Assembly: GCF_006491645.1 (NCBI RefSeq)
Contig: NZ_VDCZ01000006.1
Coordinates: 124,001-188,000, forward strand
From: Flavobacterium profundi
Lineage (GTDB): Bacteria; Bacteroidota; Bacteroidia; Flavobacteriales; Flavobacteriaceae
DNA: 64,000 bases
Direction of reading: 5' to 3'
Below are positions 34,314 through 43,945 of this stretch, piece after piece (the first letter of the stretch is position 1; each line of letters opens with the position of its first letter). Both the position numbers and the translations under genes were made by a program. Under the pieces are notes generated by a model. The model was not told the DNA's origin and searched no databases. It was given only the letters and a program-made list of their open reading frames with translations.

Positions 34314-35519
34314 TCAATCTTTCTCAAACCATTCCAGTATTGTTGTACCAATAGTATCGTCTAATTCAGTTGAATTATCTTTAAAAATTGAAACCTGACC
34401 CAATCCACATTTTTGCGCTCTATCATTAAATTCTTTAAAACCATTAAAAACATATTCAGTACTCGGGTATAATAACATTGCTTTTTTAGATTTCCAATAC
34501 TCATTATACACAAACATTTGTCGTAAATCTTGTGTAGAAGGTTTAGTATAAGCTATGTTTTTCCATTTGGTATCAAGAATATATGTTGTTTCTTCATCTT
34601 TCTGAATTACTATATCGGGTTTTAAAGCAATGCCTTCCCAAAATACTTTTCTTCTTTGTCCTAAAATACGAAGTCCTTTATTAGTTTGTTGTAAACGAAC
34701 TAAGATATATTCTTCCCAAAGCACATTCATATCAAAAAGTAAGGCTATCATTTTCTCACTACCATATTGTACATTAGGCGCATAATTTAAAATAATAAGT
34801 CGTGCAATTTTTAAAGCCGTTGTATAAGGTGCTGTTTTTCTTGTGTTGAGTATTTTTGAAAATGTCTGCTCATTCGCTTGTATGGTTTTCACTTCTGGAA
34901 AATTCAATTGTACTGTTTTGCAAGAGCTGTATAAATAGTTTCCTTTAGAAAGAGAAGCTATAATTTCCAAAGCCTGTCTTAAAATTTGATGAATCAAATG
35001 GTCTTTATCATATACCTGATGCGTAGTATAAAATCGTTCTTTATGAACTAAATTATGACTAATGTGTTTGGCAAACTCTAATTTTCCTTTTAAAGCTTTT
35101 ACGTTAGAAGTTTCTTTATAGTACTTCTTGATTAATCCTTGATGGAGTAGGAGTTGTACTTCATTTAAAAACCATTCAAAATAAATATCTAACAAATGGA
35201 CTTGTTGTTTTTTAACATGGGCTTCGTCTACTTGTTGTACTTTTAGTTTACGAGTTACCCGAAGCATTTCAATCAAAGCTTTGTGCCAAACACTTTCATC
35301 TTTCCCATCATTGTCTATTTTGGGTAAAATTTCAATGGTTAAACCGTTTATTTGGATAACACCAACATACTGCTTAAATTTAATACCATTATGCCTTAGG
35401 TCAAAGTATTTGTCATTATGCAATGCATTTAGTTTAGATAAAGCCACAAAATGATGCTGTTCCAATTTTCCTTTTTCAATAGGAAGAAAGCTATGCTCAA
35501 AAACTTGAATACTATTCAT
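34314..35519 (-). CDS. mcrC: McrC-like nuclease subunit of a McrBC restriction system
   Basis: This 401-aa protein has an N-terminal McrC-type domain (GVIQINGLTIEILPKID near 53-69) and a C-terminal PD-(D/E)xK nuclease core: P301-D302, then D316-T-K318 in LDTKWK. DMNVLWEEY (263-271) is a conserved McrC block. McrC supplies the nuclease and stimulates the McrB NTPase, and together they cut DNA with modified cytosines between recognised sites. Its start overlaps the mcrB stop by 8 nt, so the two are translationally coupled. It is the last gene of the seven-gene defence operon. Confidence 0.92.
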   Translation of the reverse strand: MNSIQVFEHSFLPIEKGKLEQHHFVALSKLNALHNDKYFDLRHNGIKFKQYVGVIQINGLTIEILPKIDNDGKDESVWHKALIEMLRVTRKLKVQQVDEAHVKKQQVHLLDIYFEWFLNEVQLLLHQGLIKKYYKETSNVKALKGKLEFAKHISHNLVHKERFYTTHQVYDKDHLIHQILRQALEIIASLSKGNYLYSSCKTVQLNFPEVKTIQANEQTFSKILNTRKTAPYTTALKIARLIILNYAPNVQYGSEKMIALLFDMNVLWEEYILVRLQQTNKGLRILGQRRKVFWEGIALKPDIVIQKDEETTYILDTKWKNIAYTKPSTQDLRQMFVYNEYWKSKKAMLLYPSTEYVFNGFKEFNDRAQKCGLGQVSIFKDNSTELDDTIGTTILEWFEKD

Positions 35520-38148
35520 TAGTAGTTACTTTTTCTTCCTTTTTTTTATTTAAAAGAATTTCTATCGCTTCAATTATATCAAAATCTGTATCAATTGTTT
35601 TCAATCTTAAAATAGTTCCACTTTCAGGATAGTTTTGTGATTCAAAAGAAGCAAATATTTTAGTATCATATTTTTTTATTTTCTCAAAAAATCCTTTTCC
35701 TAATACTAAACCTATCTTTTCATAATCGCCATAAAAATATTCTTGTAATAAGGGAATGATATTGTTTTTAAAAGTATTTTTTAAATCTTCTAAAGAAATC
35801 ACATTTATAAAATAGGAATGCCCTATGGTGTGGTCACGATCTAAAAGTACTTCGATTCTATTATTAATAGTTTCTAATACTGCTTTTAAATTAATTCCTG
35901 TAAAAGAAAATAAATCAAAATGAGTAAAATCATTTGTTTGTTGCCCAACCATTTGTTCATCCCATATTTTTTTTCTTTCATCTTTTAATTCCTTTGTAAC
36001 ACCTATTAAGTCAAATAATTCAGCTTCTTTAATTAGGAACTCTTTATCTTCCCAAGGAACTTCTTTGTATTCCCATAATAGATTACAATACATAGCGGAA
36101 GGACTTAATAATTCTGATTTTGGCATCATTTCTTCAAAACAAAAACGTCGACGCAATGCGGTATCTAAAGCTTCGACACTTCTATCAGCAGTGTTCATAG
36201 TACCTATGATATACAAATTAGGAGGTACCCCAAACTTCTCTTTACTATAAGGTAAAGTAACTTCTAAAGCTTCGTCGTTACCTAAGCGTTTGCTCTCTTC
36301 AATTAGAGTAATTAACTCTCCAAAGATTTGAGACACATTACCTCGGTTTATTTCATCAATGATTAAAACATGGGGAACTTTAGTAGTTTTAATTTTTGTA
36401 TCAGTAACTTTTGATTGATTACTAATTTTAGAATTGATATAATTAAGAGCAGACCAATATGCTGTAGAATTCAAACCTCCTACTACTGCTCTAAATTCTT
36501 TGTTTATATTTTTAATTACAGATAGGTCAGGAAAAGCATGTTGCAACTTTTTAGTTCTTTCGTAGGAAACTAAATATTCTTTCGATTGTTCAGAGTAAAT
36601 AGGTTTTAATTTCAAGTTCCCTTTTTCAGTAACTTCAACTACTTTTAAGCCAAGATGTGGTGTTTGTATAGAAAGTTGTAAAGGAGCATTTTCTTCCAAT
36701 AGTTTTTTTGATTCATCTACTAAATCATTCCATGCGTCATCAAAACTATAAGCTTCAATTATTTCATTAGTTTCTGTTTTTTCTTTTTTTGCTCTTTCAA
36801 CAATTTGTTTAAATATGCCATTTACAATATCATATAAAACCTGTTTGTTTTCATTTTCATCTTCATCAATTATTGGCTTAATTCCTTCAATAAAATCTTC
36901 ATAAGACATACTTTGATGAAAAGTAGAGAATACAATTTGTCCTGTATTTAAATAACCGTCAAAACGATCTTTAATTTTTTTTCTACTTTCTAATTGAAGT
37001 TCTTCTTCTGATTTGTTTTCTATAATAGATAAGGCTTTATTTATGGTATTATAGGTCTTTCCTGTTCCTGGAGGACCGTATAAGATTTGGTTTAATGATT
37101 TTCTCACTGAATTTAAATTTTGATATTCAGAATTATTGATTGTATTTCTTATTATATCTCCAAAAGTATCATCTAGTTGAAGTAAAGCTGCTTCTAATTT
37201 TTGATTTATCTCAAAATCATTAAAAGCAATAGGCTCATAATAAGCAATGCTTAGTTCTTTTCTTATATGCTTACTATTCCAAATAAATTTATTATTTATT
37301 TTATCTTCTAATAAAGGTTTGAAAAGTTTCTCACTAGCTTTTTTATGTTCAAAATGAATTTCAACCCATATTTTTTTATCTTTTTTTCTCGTAATAAATT
37401 CATAATGACAAAATCCATTTCTACCAATTACATTTTCATTATCACTGATCCAAATATAATTTTCTCCTTTTCTATTATAATTTATAATAAAACCTCCTAT
37501 TTTAGATTCGGCATTTTCTAGATATTCCTTGAAATTATCAATAATTTCTTTAAAACCTATATTCATCAAGGACATTGTCCAAAGTTCACTAGTGTAATCA
37601 AAATAATCTTGTTCCTTGATTTTCTTTGATAATAAAAATCGATTTAATTCAGAATAAATTTTACCATTTCCAATATACCCCAAAGACTGAGCCGCAGTAA
37701 GTAATGACTCTCTTTTAAAAATGTTAACTATATTATAATTACTATACAAAAAAGCTATTTTCCACTTATAGGCATCTCCTAAATCAATAGCGTCAATTTC
37801 TTCTAAAGCGTCTCGTTGAACGTTTTCAATTACAGAAATTATTAAAGGCTTTATCTTTTGAAAAACTTCATCCTTAGTATTTCCGTACTTTTTTGACCAA
37901 GCATATTCTCCATCATCCTGATACTGACCCTTAATAACTCTTTGTAATTTTTTTTTTTTATAAATTCCAAACTTATATGAGGAACCTCCCCAAAAACTTC
38001 CTAAAATGTATGTCTTTGATTCTAACCAATAACAAAATGAGGTTTTATCTAAATTAGTATACTCCTCTAGAGTTATATTTTTTATACGTGACAATGGCCA
38101 TTCTTGTAAAAAGTTTTCTTTTAATTTATAATGGTCTTGATTTTTCAT
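35512..38148 (-). CDS. mcrB: McrB-like AAA+ NTPase with an unusual N-terminal region
   Basis: This 878-aa protein has a McrB AAA+ domain at about 350-700: GPPGTGKT (358-365), FHQSMSYEDFIEG (410-422), Walker B IIDEINRGN (596-604) and the GTP-preferring signature MNTADRS (651-657), followed by TALRRRF. McrB hexamers translocate DNA and drive the McrC nuclease. The first ~350 residues, which should recognise the target, do not look like the DUF3578 domain of E. coli McrB. They include SFWGGSSYKFGIYKKKK near 51-67 and a second beta-rich segment near 215-270. The target modification is therefore unknown. Nine nt separate it from the HNH gene upstream. Confidence 0.92.
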   Translation of the reverse strand: MKNQDHYKLKENFLQEWPLSRIKNITLEEYTNLDKTSFCYWLESKTYILGSFWGGSSYKFGIYKKKKLQRVIKGQYQDDGEYAWSKKYGNTKDEVFQKIKPLIISVIENVQRDALEEIDAIDLGDAYKWKIAFLYSNYNIVNIFKRESLLTAAQSLGYIGNGKIYSELNRFLLSKKIKEQDYFDYTSELWTMSLMNIGFKEIIDNFKEYLENAESKIGGFIINYNRKGENYIWISDNENVIGRNGFCHYEFITRKKDKKIWVEIHFEHKKASEKLFKPLLEDKINNKFIWNSKHIRKELSIAYYEPIAFNDFEINQKLEAALLQLDDTFGDIIRNTINNSEYQNLNSVRKSLNQILYGPPGTGKTYNTINKALSIIENKSEEELQLESRKKIKDRFDGYLNTGQIVFSTFHQSMSYEDFIEGIKPIIDEDENENKQVLYDIVNGIFKQIVERAKKEKTETNEIIEAYSFDDAWNDLVDESKKLLEENAPLQLSIQTPHLGLKVVEVTEKGNLKLKPIYSEQSKEYLVSYERTKKLQHAFPDLSVIKNINKEFRAVVGGLNSTAYWSALNYINSKISNQSKVTDTKIKTTKVPHVLIIDEINRGNVSQIFGELITLIEESKRLGNDEALEVTLPYSKEKFGVPPNLYIIGTMNTADRSVEALDTALRRRFCFEEMMPKSELLSPSAMYCNLLWEYKEVPWEDKEFLIKEAELFDLIGVTKELKDERKKIWDEQMVGQQTNDFTHFDLFSFTGINLKAVLETINNRIEVLLDRDHTIGHSYFINVISLEDLKNTFKNNIIPLLQEYFYGDYEKIGLVLGKGFFEKIKKYDTKIFASFESQNYPESGTILRLKTIDTDFDIIEAIEILLNKKKEEKVTTNE

Positions 38149-38157
38149 GTAACTTAC

Positions 38158-39171
38158 CTATTTTATTAATCCTAATTGTCTAGCTATATCTTGAGTATAT
38201 TTTGCCATAGGTCTTTTATGAATTTCAGAAGATTCTGCATAATTCCCAATAATAATGCGATTTAAAATCATTTTATCAGGAAACAAATCTTTAAAATTCT
38301 CTACCAAACTTTTTTTATATGAATTGGAATACACTTTAGCTTTATGCACAAGTTCCTCTGCTAAATCTGTCTGTGTATCATAAATACCCTGTATTCCAAA
38401 CATCGAATTATAATTATTTAAATAATCATAATCACCATTTATACATTCAAGCCCAATTTTCAAATTTGAATGATTTTTAACTGGGTCTAACCAATAATCT
38501 AATATTGATTTATCGTCTATCCAAAAATTAAAAACTTCTAAATCATTTGGGTTTGAAGAATAAAGCTCAAAAGCAATAGGATTATCATGCTTTGCTCTAT
38601 TGCAATTGCCACATACTGGATAAAGATTAAAAAAAGAAGTACTTAAAAATGGATATTTTGATTTTGGATAATAATGATCTAATTCAAATTTTGCCATTAT
38701 CTTTTTCTTTCTTTTTTTTTCTTTTTTATCATAAAAAGAAAAGCTTGTTACAACTGTTAATTGTGAATTACAATATACACAAGTCTTAATGCCAGTAGCA
38801 TTAACAATATGATGAAATTCTGAATTTCTTACTTCATCATAACGCATTGCTTTAACAATTTTCTCATTTAATTTGAGCTTGTCATTTGGTTTTATTTTTT
38901 TATTTAAAATTCCACTATTGCAAATTAGATTAAACTCCTTAATTAAAACTTCAATTTCAGAAGGAGTTGCTCTTAAAATTGTATCATATTTATCAATTAT
39001 TTTTTGAACATAAAGGCGCTCATTCTTATGCTTTCTTATACCTAATTCATCTCTTAATTTCTCTAAACTTGAAATAGGTGTTATAAAACTCGTTCCTTTA
39101 GATTTGAATAAATTATTACTATATAACTTAGCTTTTAATTTTAAGCTATCATCAATTAATATTTTCCTCAT
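38158..39171 (-). CDS. HNH endonuclease, partner of the ABC-type ATPase (PtuB-like)
   Basis: This 337-aa protein has a zinc-ribbon-supported HNH core: C131-x2-C134 (CVYC), the catalytic pair D165-H166 (ELDHYYPKS), N182 (FFNLYPVCGNC) and the second Cys pair C187/C190, with H195 following. It resembles the TIGR02646-type nucleases paired with ATPases in Septu (PtuB) and retron-linked systems. Its start overlaps the upstream ATPase stop by 4 nt. It lies between the type I and McrBC modules and is probably the DNA-cutting half of a separate defence pair. Confidence 0.88.
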   Translation of the reverse strand: MRKILIDDSLKLKAKLYSNNLFKSKGTSFITPISSLEKLRDELGIRKHKNERLYVQKIIDKYDTILRATPSEIEVLIKEFNLICNSGILNKKIKPNDKLKLNEKIVKAMRYDEVRNSEFHHIVNATGIKTCVYCNSQLTVVTSFSFYDKKEKKRKKKIMAKFELDHYYPKSKYPFLSTSFFNLYPVCGNCNRAKHDNPIAFELYSSNPNDLEVFNFWIDDKSILDYWLDPVKNHSNLKIGLECINGDYDYLNNYNSMFGIQGIYDTQTDLAEELVHKAKVYSNSYKKSLVENFKDLFPDKMILNRIIIGNYAESSEIHKRPMAKYTQDIARQLGLIK

Positions 39172-41027
39172 TTAAATTTAGAAAGTTTGAGTTGTAATTC
39201 TATCATTTGTTTTTCTAAACTCTCCTTGGTCTCTTCTCGAAATTTTAAATCATATAAAGACAGTAATCGTTCTTTAATAACAGGTTCTCCAATAATTTGT
39301 ATTAATTTGTATGCAGTATATTTATCCCAAGGAGTTGAAAATTTAATGTTATTTTCAGACTCTTCTAATTCTTCATGAAAAGTTAAATATCTTATTAAAT
39401 CTTGGATTTTTTCCTTTGCAAAATCACCAATGAATCCATCTTGCAAAAAGAAACTATCAGCTAACAATTCATGAATATTTGCTGCGAAAGTATTTTCAAT
39501 GAAAGAATTATTTTGAATACTGTTAATTGAAAGGGCAATTACGTCTTCTTTTTGTAAATCACTTGCTAAAAATGGTGAGTGAGAAGAAATTATTAAATGT
39601 TTTTCTCCATCAAATCTAGCTTCTAAAAAAGTTAATAATTTATCAAGATATTCTTTTTGCCATTGTGGATGAAATCCTGTAGATGGTTCATCAATTAAAA
39701 AATAGACCCTACTGGATTCTTGAATATTTGAATTTTTATGTAATTGATTTAGTCCATAATGCAATCTTGAAAATAAATTGAGGTATGCTTTTTCTCCAGT
39801 ACTCATTCCGCTCCAATCAAAAACGAATAAAGGAATTTGCAAATCATATGGTAAAAGCTTAAAAATGTCTGTTTCAATACTCATTAGTTCTTTTGCGACA
39901 TCTAGTGAGCATATAAAGCTTTTATCGTTTTCTTCATACTTTAAATCATCGCTTAAAAGATCATTAAGATTACTAAGTAACAAAGCTAATTTTGTAGGGT
40001 TTATTAACAATTGATTACTGAAAAAATTTTCAAAATTTTGAATAATATTATCCTCTGTTATTTTAAAATCTTTAATAATGCTTAATCTATAACTTTTATC
40101 ATCAATATGTTTTTCACCTCTGTATTCCGCATTATAGTAAATTAACTCAAAAAGTCTTTTGTAAAACCATAATTTTGCTAATTCGCCATCTGTTCCACTT
40201 CTTTTTCTTCTCAAATTATAATTCAAATCCGAACTATAACTTAAAAATTGCTTATCTATTTGCTTATATGTTTCATAATTATCAATGTCAAGATATCTCG
40301 GTTCAGTATCAAACTTCTTTACAAATTGGTTAAAAGTCACGCTTATTGTATCTCTTTTAAAGTGATTATAAAATTGAATGTTTTTATTCACTTCCAAATC
40401 TGCAAACTCTATAAAAGCAATTTGTCTTTTGGTTTCATTTTTTCTAAAATTGATAATTTGAGAGTCATCATTTTCTTCTTTGTCTCTACTTTCCAAATAC
40501 ATTAAAAAATCCGAGCTAACATCAATATAGTCTGGCTTATCAAAATTTGGTTCTTCTAAATTTAAATGTGGGGAATAAAATATAGAAGTTGTTAATTTGG
40601 TATCTACATTATCAGTAAAGTTATCTACTGGAAACTTATCAAACACTAATTTATTTTGATCATAACTATCGTCCTCACCTCCATAGGTAATATTTAAGCC
40701 TTCCTCTTTATTAACTACAGCAACCCAATTCCAAGTATCAAAGCTATAGGAATGATTTATTTCTAAACCTTCTAATCTTGCAATTAAGTATTGAAGAAAT
40801 TTAAGAAAAGTAGTTTTACCCACTCCATTCCCTCCGATTAAACCTGTTGCATTAGTATTAATCCCATGTAAGTCTTTCACATAAGTTTTGTTTTCAGCAT
40901 ATTCAAAATTACCTTTCTTTTCATTTAAAAAAAAAGTATGCTGTCCATTGAAGTTTATATCCTTATTGGTAAACGATAAATTATGATCTGTATTTGTATT
41001 AAATATCCTTAAATATAACAACTCCAT
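39168..41027 (-). CDS. ABC/SMC-like ATPase of a Septu-like pair (PtuA-like)
   Basis: This 619-aa protein has a P-loop GGNGVGKT (65-72), a long insertion with helical segments, the ABC signature MSTGEK (408-413), Walker B with IDEP (445-448) and an H-loop histidine in ISSHSPFL (H483). This is the AAA_15/OLD/PtuA-type layout without a TOPRIM nuclease domain, so the nuclease must be supplied in trans by the HNH protein encoded next. Septu (PtuAB) is a known anti-phage system of that form. Assignment to a named subtype is inference. It begins 2 nt after the hsdS stop. Confidence 0.87.
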   Translation of the reverse strand: MELLYLRIFNTNTDHNLSFTNKDINFNGQHTFFLNEKKGNFEYAENKTYVKDLHGINTNATGLIGGNGVGKTTFLKFLQYLIARLEGLEINHSYSFDTWNWVAVVNKEEGLNITYGGEDDSYDQNKLVFDKFPVDNFTDNVDTKLTTSIFYSPHLNLEEPNFDKPDYIDVSSDFLMYLESRDKEENDDSQIINFRKNETKRQIAFIEFADLEVNKNIQFYNHFKRDTISVTFNQFVKKFDTEPRYLDIDNYETYKQIDKQFLSYSSDLNYNLRRKRSGTDGELAKLWFYKRLFELIYYNAEYRGEKHIDDKSYRLSIIKDFKITEDNIIQNFENFFSNQLLINPTKLALLLSNLNDLLSDDLKYEENDKSFICSLDVAKELMSIETDIFKLLPYDLQIPLFVFDWSGMSTGEKAYLNLFSRLHYGLNQLHKNSNIQESSRVYFLIDEPSTGFHPQWQKEYLDKLLTFLEARFDGEKHLIISSHSPFLASDLQKEDVIALSINSIQNNSFIENTFAANIHELLADSFFLQDGFIGDFAKEKIQDLIRYLTFHEELEESENNIKFSTPWDKYTAYKLIQIIGEPVIKERLLSLYDLKFREETKESLEKQMIELQLKLSKFK

Positions 41028-41029
41028 AA

Positions 41030-42325
41030 CTAATTTCTTTTATATTCATTACCACTCTCCTCAACCATACCCAACTGCTCCTCAACATCACCCATTGTAA
41101 CCTGCCCATTCATCAACATAGGCAACAACCAATCTCGTAACGAAGCGAGTTCTTGGTTTTCTTTTTGTTTGACTAATAAAGTTTTTAATATTGAATCTAT
41201 TTTTTTACCGTAAAAATTTGCCACATCCTTGTTGTGAGCAATTCTATAACGCATCATAACAGTCGGATTTACTCTCTTATGGCTATTAGATGTTCCTGTT
41301 GCGGATATTGTACAATAAGTTGTAAATGATGGATCATTCGCTATCATAAACAAATAATTTTTTGATTCAGAACTTGAAGTTCTCCAAACCACAAACTCTG
41401 TTGAACAAATTAAATCACTTTTGTTTTCTGGGTAAATGACTCTTTTGAACCAAGGATTTAATTTTGAAACCAAAATATCGCTTTCTGTGACTTTAAATTT
41501 ATTACTTCTAATATCTTTACCTTTTTCAATACCATAGTTTTTTGTTGAATCAAAAGTTGGAATACTATAGTGTCTAAACTCTTTAGTTGGATCTAACATT
41601 GGATTTAAAGAATCATTACTAACATCTGTCAGTTTAGATAACTCTTTAACCTTCCAACCCTCAGGAATCTCTCTTTTCAATTCCTCATTCCAAACCATTT
41701 CACCTCCGGAAGACTTATATGGCTTACCGTTAGTGTCTGGAAAATCAAACTGCACAAACCAATACTCATACAAAGTCTTAGCCATAGCTTCTAACTCTGC
41801 ATTGATTTTGCTGTTCAACTCAATTTTAGCATCTAAATCAGAAAGTACTTTGGCAATTTTTTGTTGGATGGTATTATCTTTTGGATAACCTACATTAACG
41901 TTAAATAATCTTATTTTATCAAATTCACCTTGTCCAGTACTACCATCCATAAAAGTTTGTAGTGTAGATTCAATGGAGAATAAGCTATAATTTAAACATT
42001 TTGATTCAAAAAAATTATTTGTTCTAAGAACCAAAATATGTGAGTCAACAATTAATCTAAATCCTACAGGAATATACTCTACCATTGCAACCCTACCTGC
42101 TGTACCTTGACCAGTTGAGTTTATTAATATATCACCTATCTTTAAAATCTTATCTTCATTGTAAACTTTACTGTCATCTATAAACTGAGCAAAAGAATAG
42201 TCAATTTTATTATTTCTAACACATTTTTGATTCAACACAATTATTGAACTATTATCTACATATTTTGGAGTAACACCTTTTCCATAATATGTAATAATTT
42301 CATCAACTCTTCGCCAATTACTCAT
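41030..42325 (-). CDS. hsdS: type I restriction-modification specificity subunit
   Basis: This 431-aa protein has two target-recognition domains (about 1-130 and 215-370), each followed by a conserved helical spacer: AKVLSDLDAKIELNSKINAE with LYEYWFVQFDF in the centre and a shorter copy, VKQKENQELASLRDWLLPML, at the C-terminus. The two domains should each read half of a bipartite site. Its start overlaps hsdM by 8 nt. No simple repeat or inverted second copy is seen, so phase variation by inversion is not indicated. Confidence 0.93.
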   Translation of the reverse strand: MSNWRRVDEIITYYGKGVTPKYVDNSSIIVLNQKCVRNNKIDYSFAQFIDDSKVYNEDKILKIGDILINSTGQGTAGRVAMVEYIPVGFRLIVDSHILVLRTNNFFESKCLNYSLFSIESTLQTFMDGSTGQGEFDKIRLFNVNVGYPKDNTIQQKIAKVLSDLDAKIELNSKINAELEAMAKTLYEYWFVQFDFPDTNGKPYKSSGGEMVWNEELKREIPEGWKVKELSKLTDVSNDSLNPMLDPTKEFRHYSIPTFDSTKNYGIEKGKDIRSNKFKVTESDILVSKLNPWFKRVIYPENKSDLICSTEFVVWRTSSSESKNYLFMIANDPSFTTYCTISATGTSNSHKRVNPTVMMRYRIAHNKDVANFYGKKIDSILKTLLVKQKENQELASLRDWLLPMLMNGQVTMGDVEEQLGMVEESGNEYKRN

Positions 42326-43940
42326 ACTTCAACCCTTTCAAATTATTCTGAATTTCCGTTTTTAACTTTTCACTGTCTGCAAACAAGCTTTCTAAATTAC
42401 TTTCAAAAGTTTTCATTTTAGTAGCAAATTCATCAGCGGTTATATCTACATACTCAATTTTCACTTCAAAATATTGTCCTGCGGAAAACGAATAATTTTT
42501 AGCCTCAATTTCCTTTTTGGTTACTACAACAGATAAATCTTCTACCGCTAGTTTGTTATTAAGCGTATCAACGATGAGTTGTTCTTCCGTTGGTTTTAAA
42601 ACAGTACGTTGATTTTTACCTTCAGTCACTGTTTCGCCTAATTTAGAAGCATCTAATAAAACGATATGTTCGCTATCCGCATCTTTATCTAAAAACAGAA
42701 CTGAAACGTTAGTTCCGGTTGTTGCAAAAATATTTGACGGCATGTTTACCACACCTCGTAACCAACCATTGGTAATCAAACGCTCTCTAATTTTCTTTTC
42801 AATACCATTTTTAGCTGTGACAAAACCTGTAGGCAGCACAATAGCCGCTTTTCCTGTGTCACTCAAACTAAACATAATGTGTTGGATGAACAATAAATAA
42901 ATTGCCATTTTATCCTTGTCTTTATTTGGTATTTTTGGAATACCTGCAAAGAATCGTTTTTTGAATGCATCTTTATCTAAATCGGGATGAAAGTCAGAAA
43001 AATTCAATTTAAATGGAGGATTCGAGACTATATAATCAAACTTAGTATCTAAATAAGTCGGTTGTGCTAAGGTATTGGTTTTAATTATATTCGGTATTGA
43101 ATGTGTTAAGTTATTCAACACCAAATTCAAACGCAACATATTACTCGATTTCTGCGAAATATCTTCCGAGTAAATGGTACAATTTTCTTCTCCAATTTGG
43201 TGCGCTAAACTCATTAAAAGTGTCCCCGAACCTGCACTAGGATCATATACTTTAACTCCTTTTACAGGTGTTTGTACCATAATTTGTGCCATAATGCGAG
43301 CTACCGCATGAGGCGTATAATATTCAGCATACTTTCCACCTGAATCTGAATTGTAATCTTTGATTAAGTATTCAAAAATGGTTGCAAAGAAATCGTATTT
43401 CTGATCAAACATTTCTTCAAATGAAACTGCAATTAATTTATTAACTAAAGCAGTACAAAACGCATCTCTTTGAGATACATCTTTAATATTTTGGCTCAAA
43501 CGATCAAATAATATATCTTTTGCACCAGAAAAAGATTTTACAGAAAAAATTTCTGCGTTGTGATTACTAATTTCTGCTAATGTATCATCGAATAATAAAG
43601 CAAAATCACTTTCTGTTTGTCTGTTAAACAGTACTTCAATAAGCTGGTGAATCTGCAATTTTGGAGCATTTGGATCTAATGAGGCTAATAAAAATTTATA
43701 ATCTTCTTCATTTAAAGTCTTTAAATATTCTATAATTTTTTCAGATTCTTCATTTTTTAGCTCGGGTGTAATTTTTTTTACTTCATAACGAAATTTATCG
43801 TTTAATGTTTTATACAAAAAGCACTGTGTTATTATGTCAAATTCACTAGCAGAATTTCCTAAACCATAATTTGCACAAACATTTTTTAAATTATCAATCA
43901 GTGATTTAGTTTTGGTTATAAAATTTATATCCTTCGTCAT
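42318..43940 (-). CDS. hsdM: type I restriction-modification DNA methyltransferase subunit
   Basis: This 540-aa protein has an N-terminal HsdM helical domain (about 10-180), then the N6-adenine methyltransferase fold with GKYAEYYTP (202-210), AdoMet motif I DPSAGSGT (233-240) and the catalytic NPPF (307-310). With HsdS it methylates the host site, and with HsdR it forms the restricting complex. It begins 5 nt after hsdR. Confidence 0.96.
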   Translation of the reverse strand: MTKDINFITKTKSLIDNLKNVCANYGLGNSASEFDIITQCFLYKTLNDKFRYEVKKITPELKNEESEKIIEYLKTLNEEDYKFLLASLDPNAPKLQIHQLIEVLFNRQTESDFALLFDDTLAEISNHNAEIFSVKSFSGAKDILFDRLSQNIKDVSQRDAFCTALVNKLIAVSFEEMFDQKYDFFATIFEYLIKDYNSDSGGKYAEYYTPHAVARIMAQIMVQTPVKGVKVYDPSAGSGTLLMSLAHQIGEENCTIYSEDISQKSSNMLRLNLVLNNLTHSIPNIIKTNTLAQPTYLDTKFDYIVSNPPFKLNFSDFHPDLDKDAFKKRFFAGIPKIPNKDKDKMAIYLLFIQHIMFSLSDTGKAAIVLPTGFVTAKNGIEKKIRERLITNGWLRGVVNMPSNIFATTGTNVSVLFLDKDADSEHIVLLDASKLGETVTEGKNQRTVLKPTEEQLIVDTLNNKLAVEDLSVVVTKKEIEAKNYSFSAGQYFEVKIEYVDITADEFATKMKTFESNLESLFADSEKLKTEIQNNLKGLKYE

Positions 43941-43945
43941 TTTTT

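Noticed and set aside
41030..42325. Phase-variable hsdS
   Set aside because: No second hsdS fragment, inverted repeat or recombinase gene is seen in the window.
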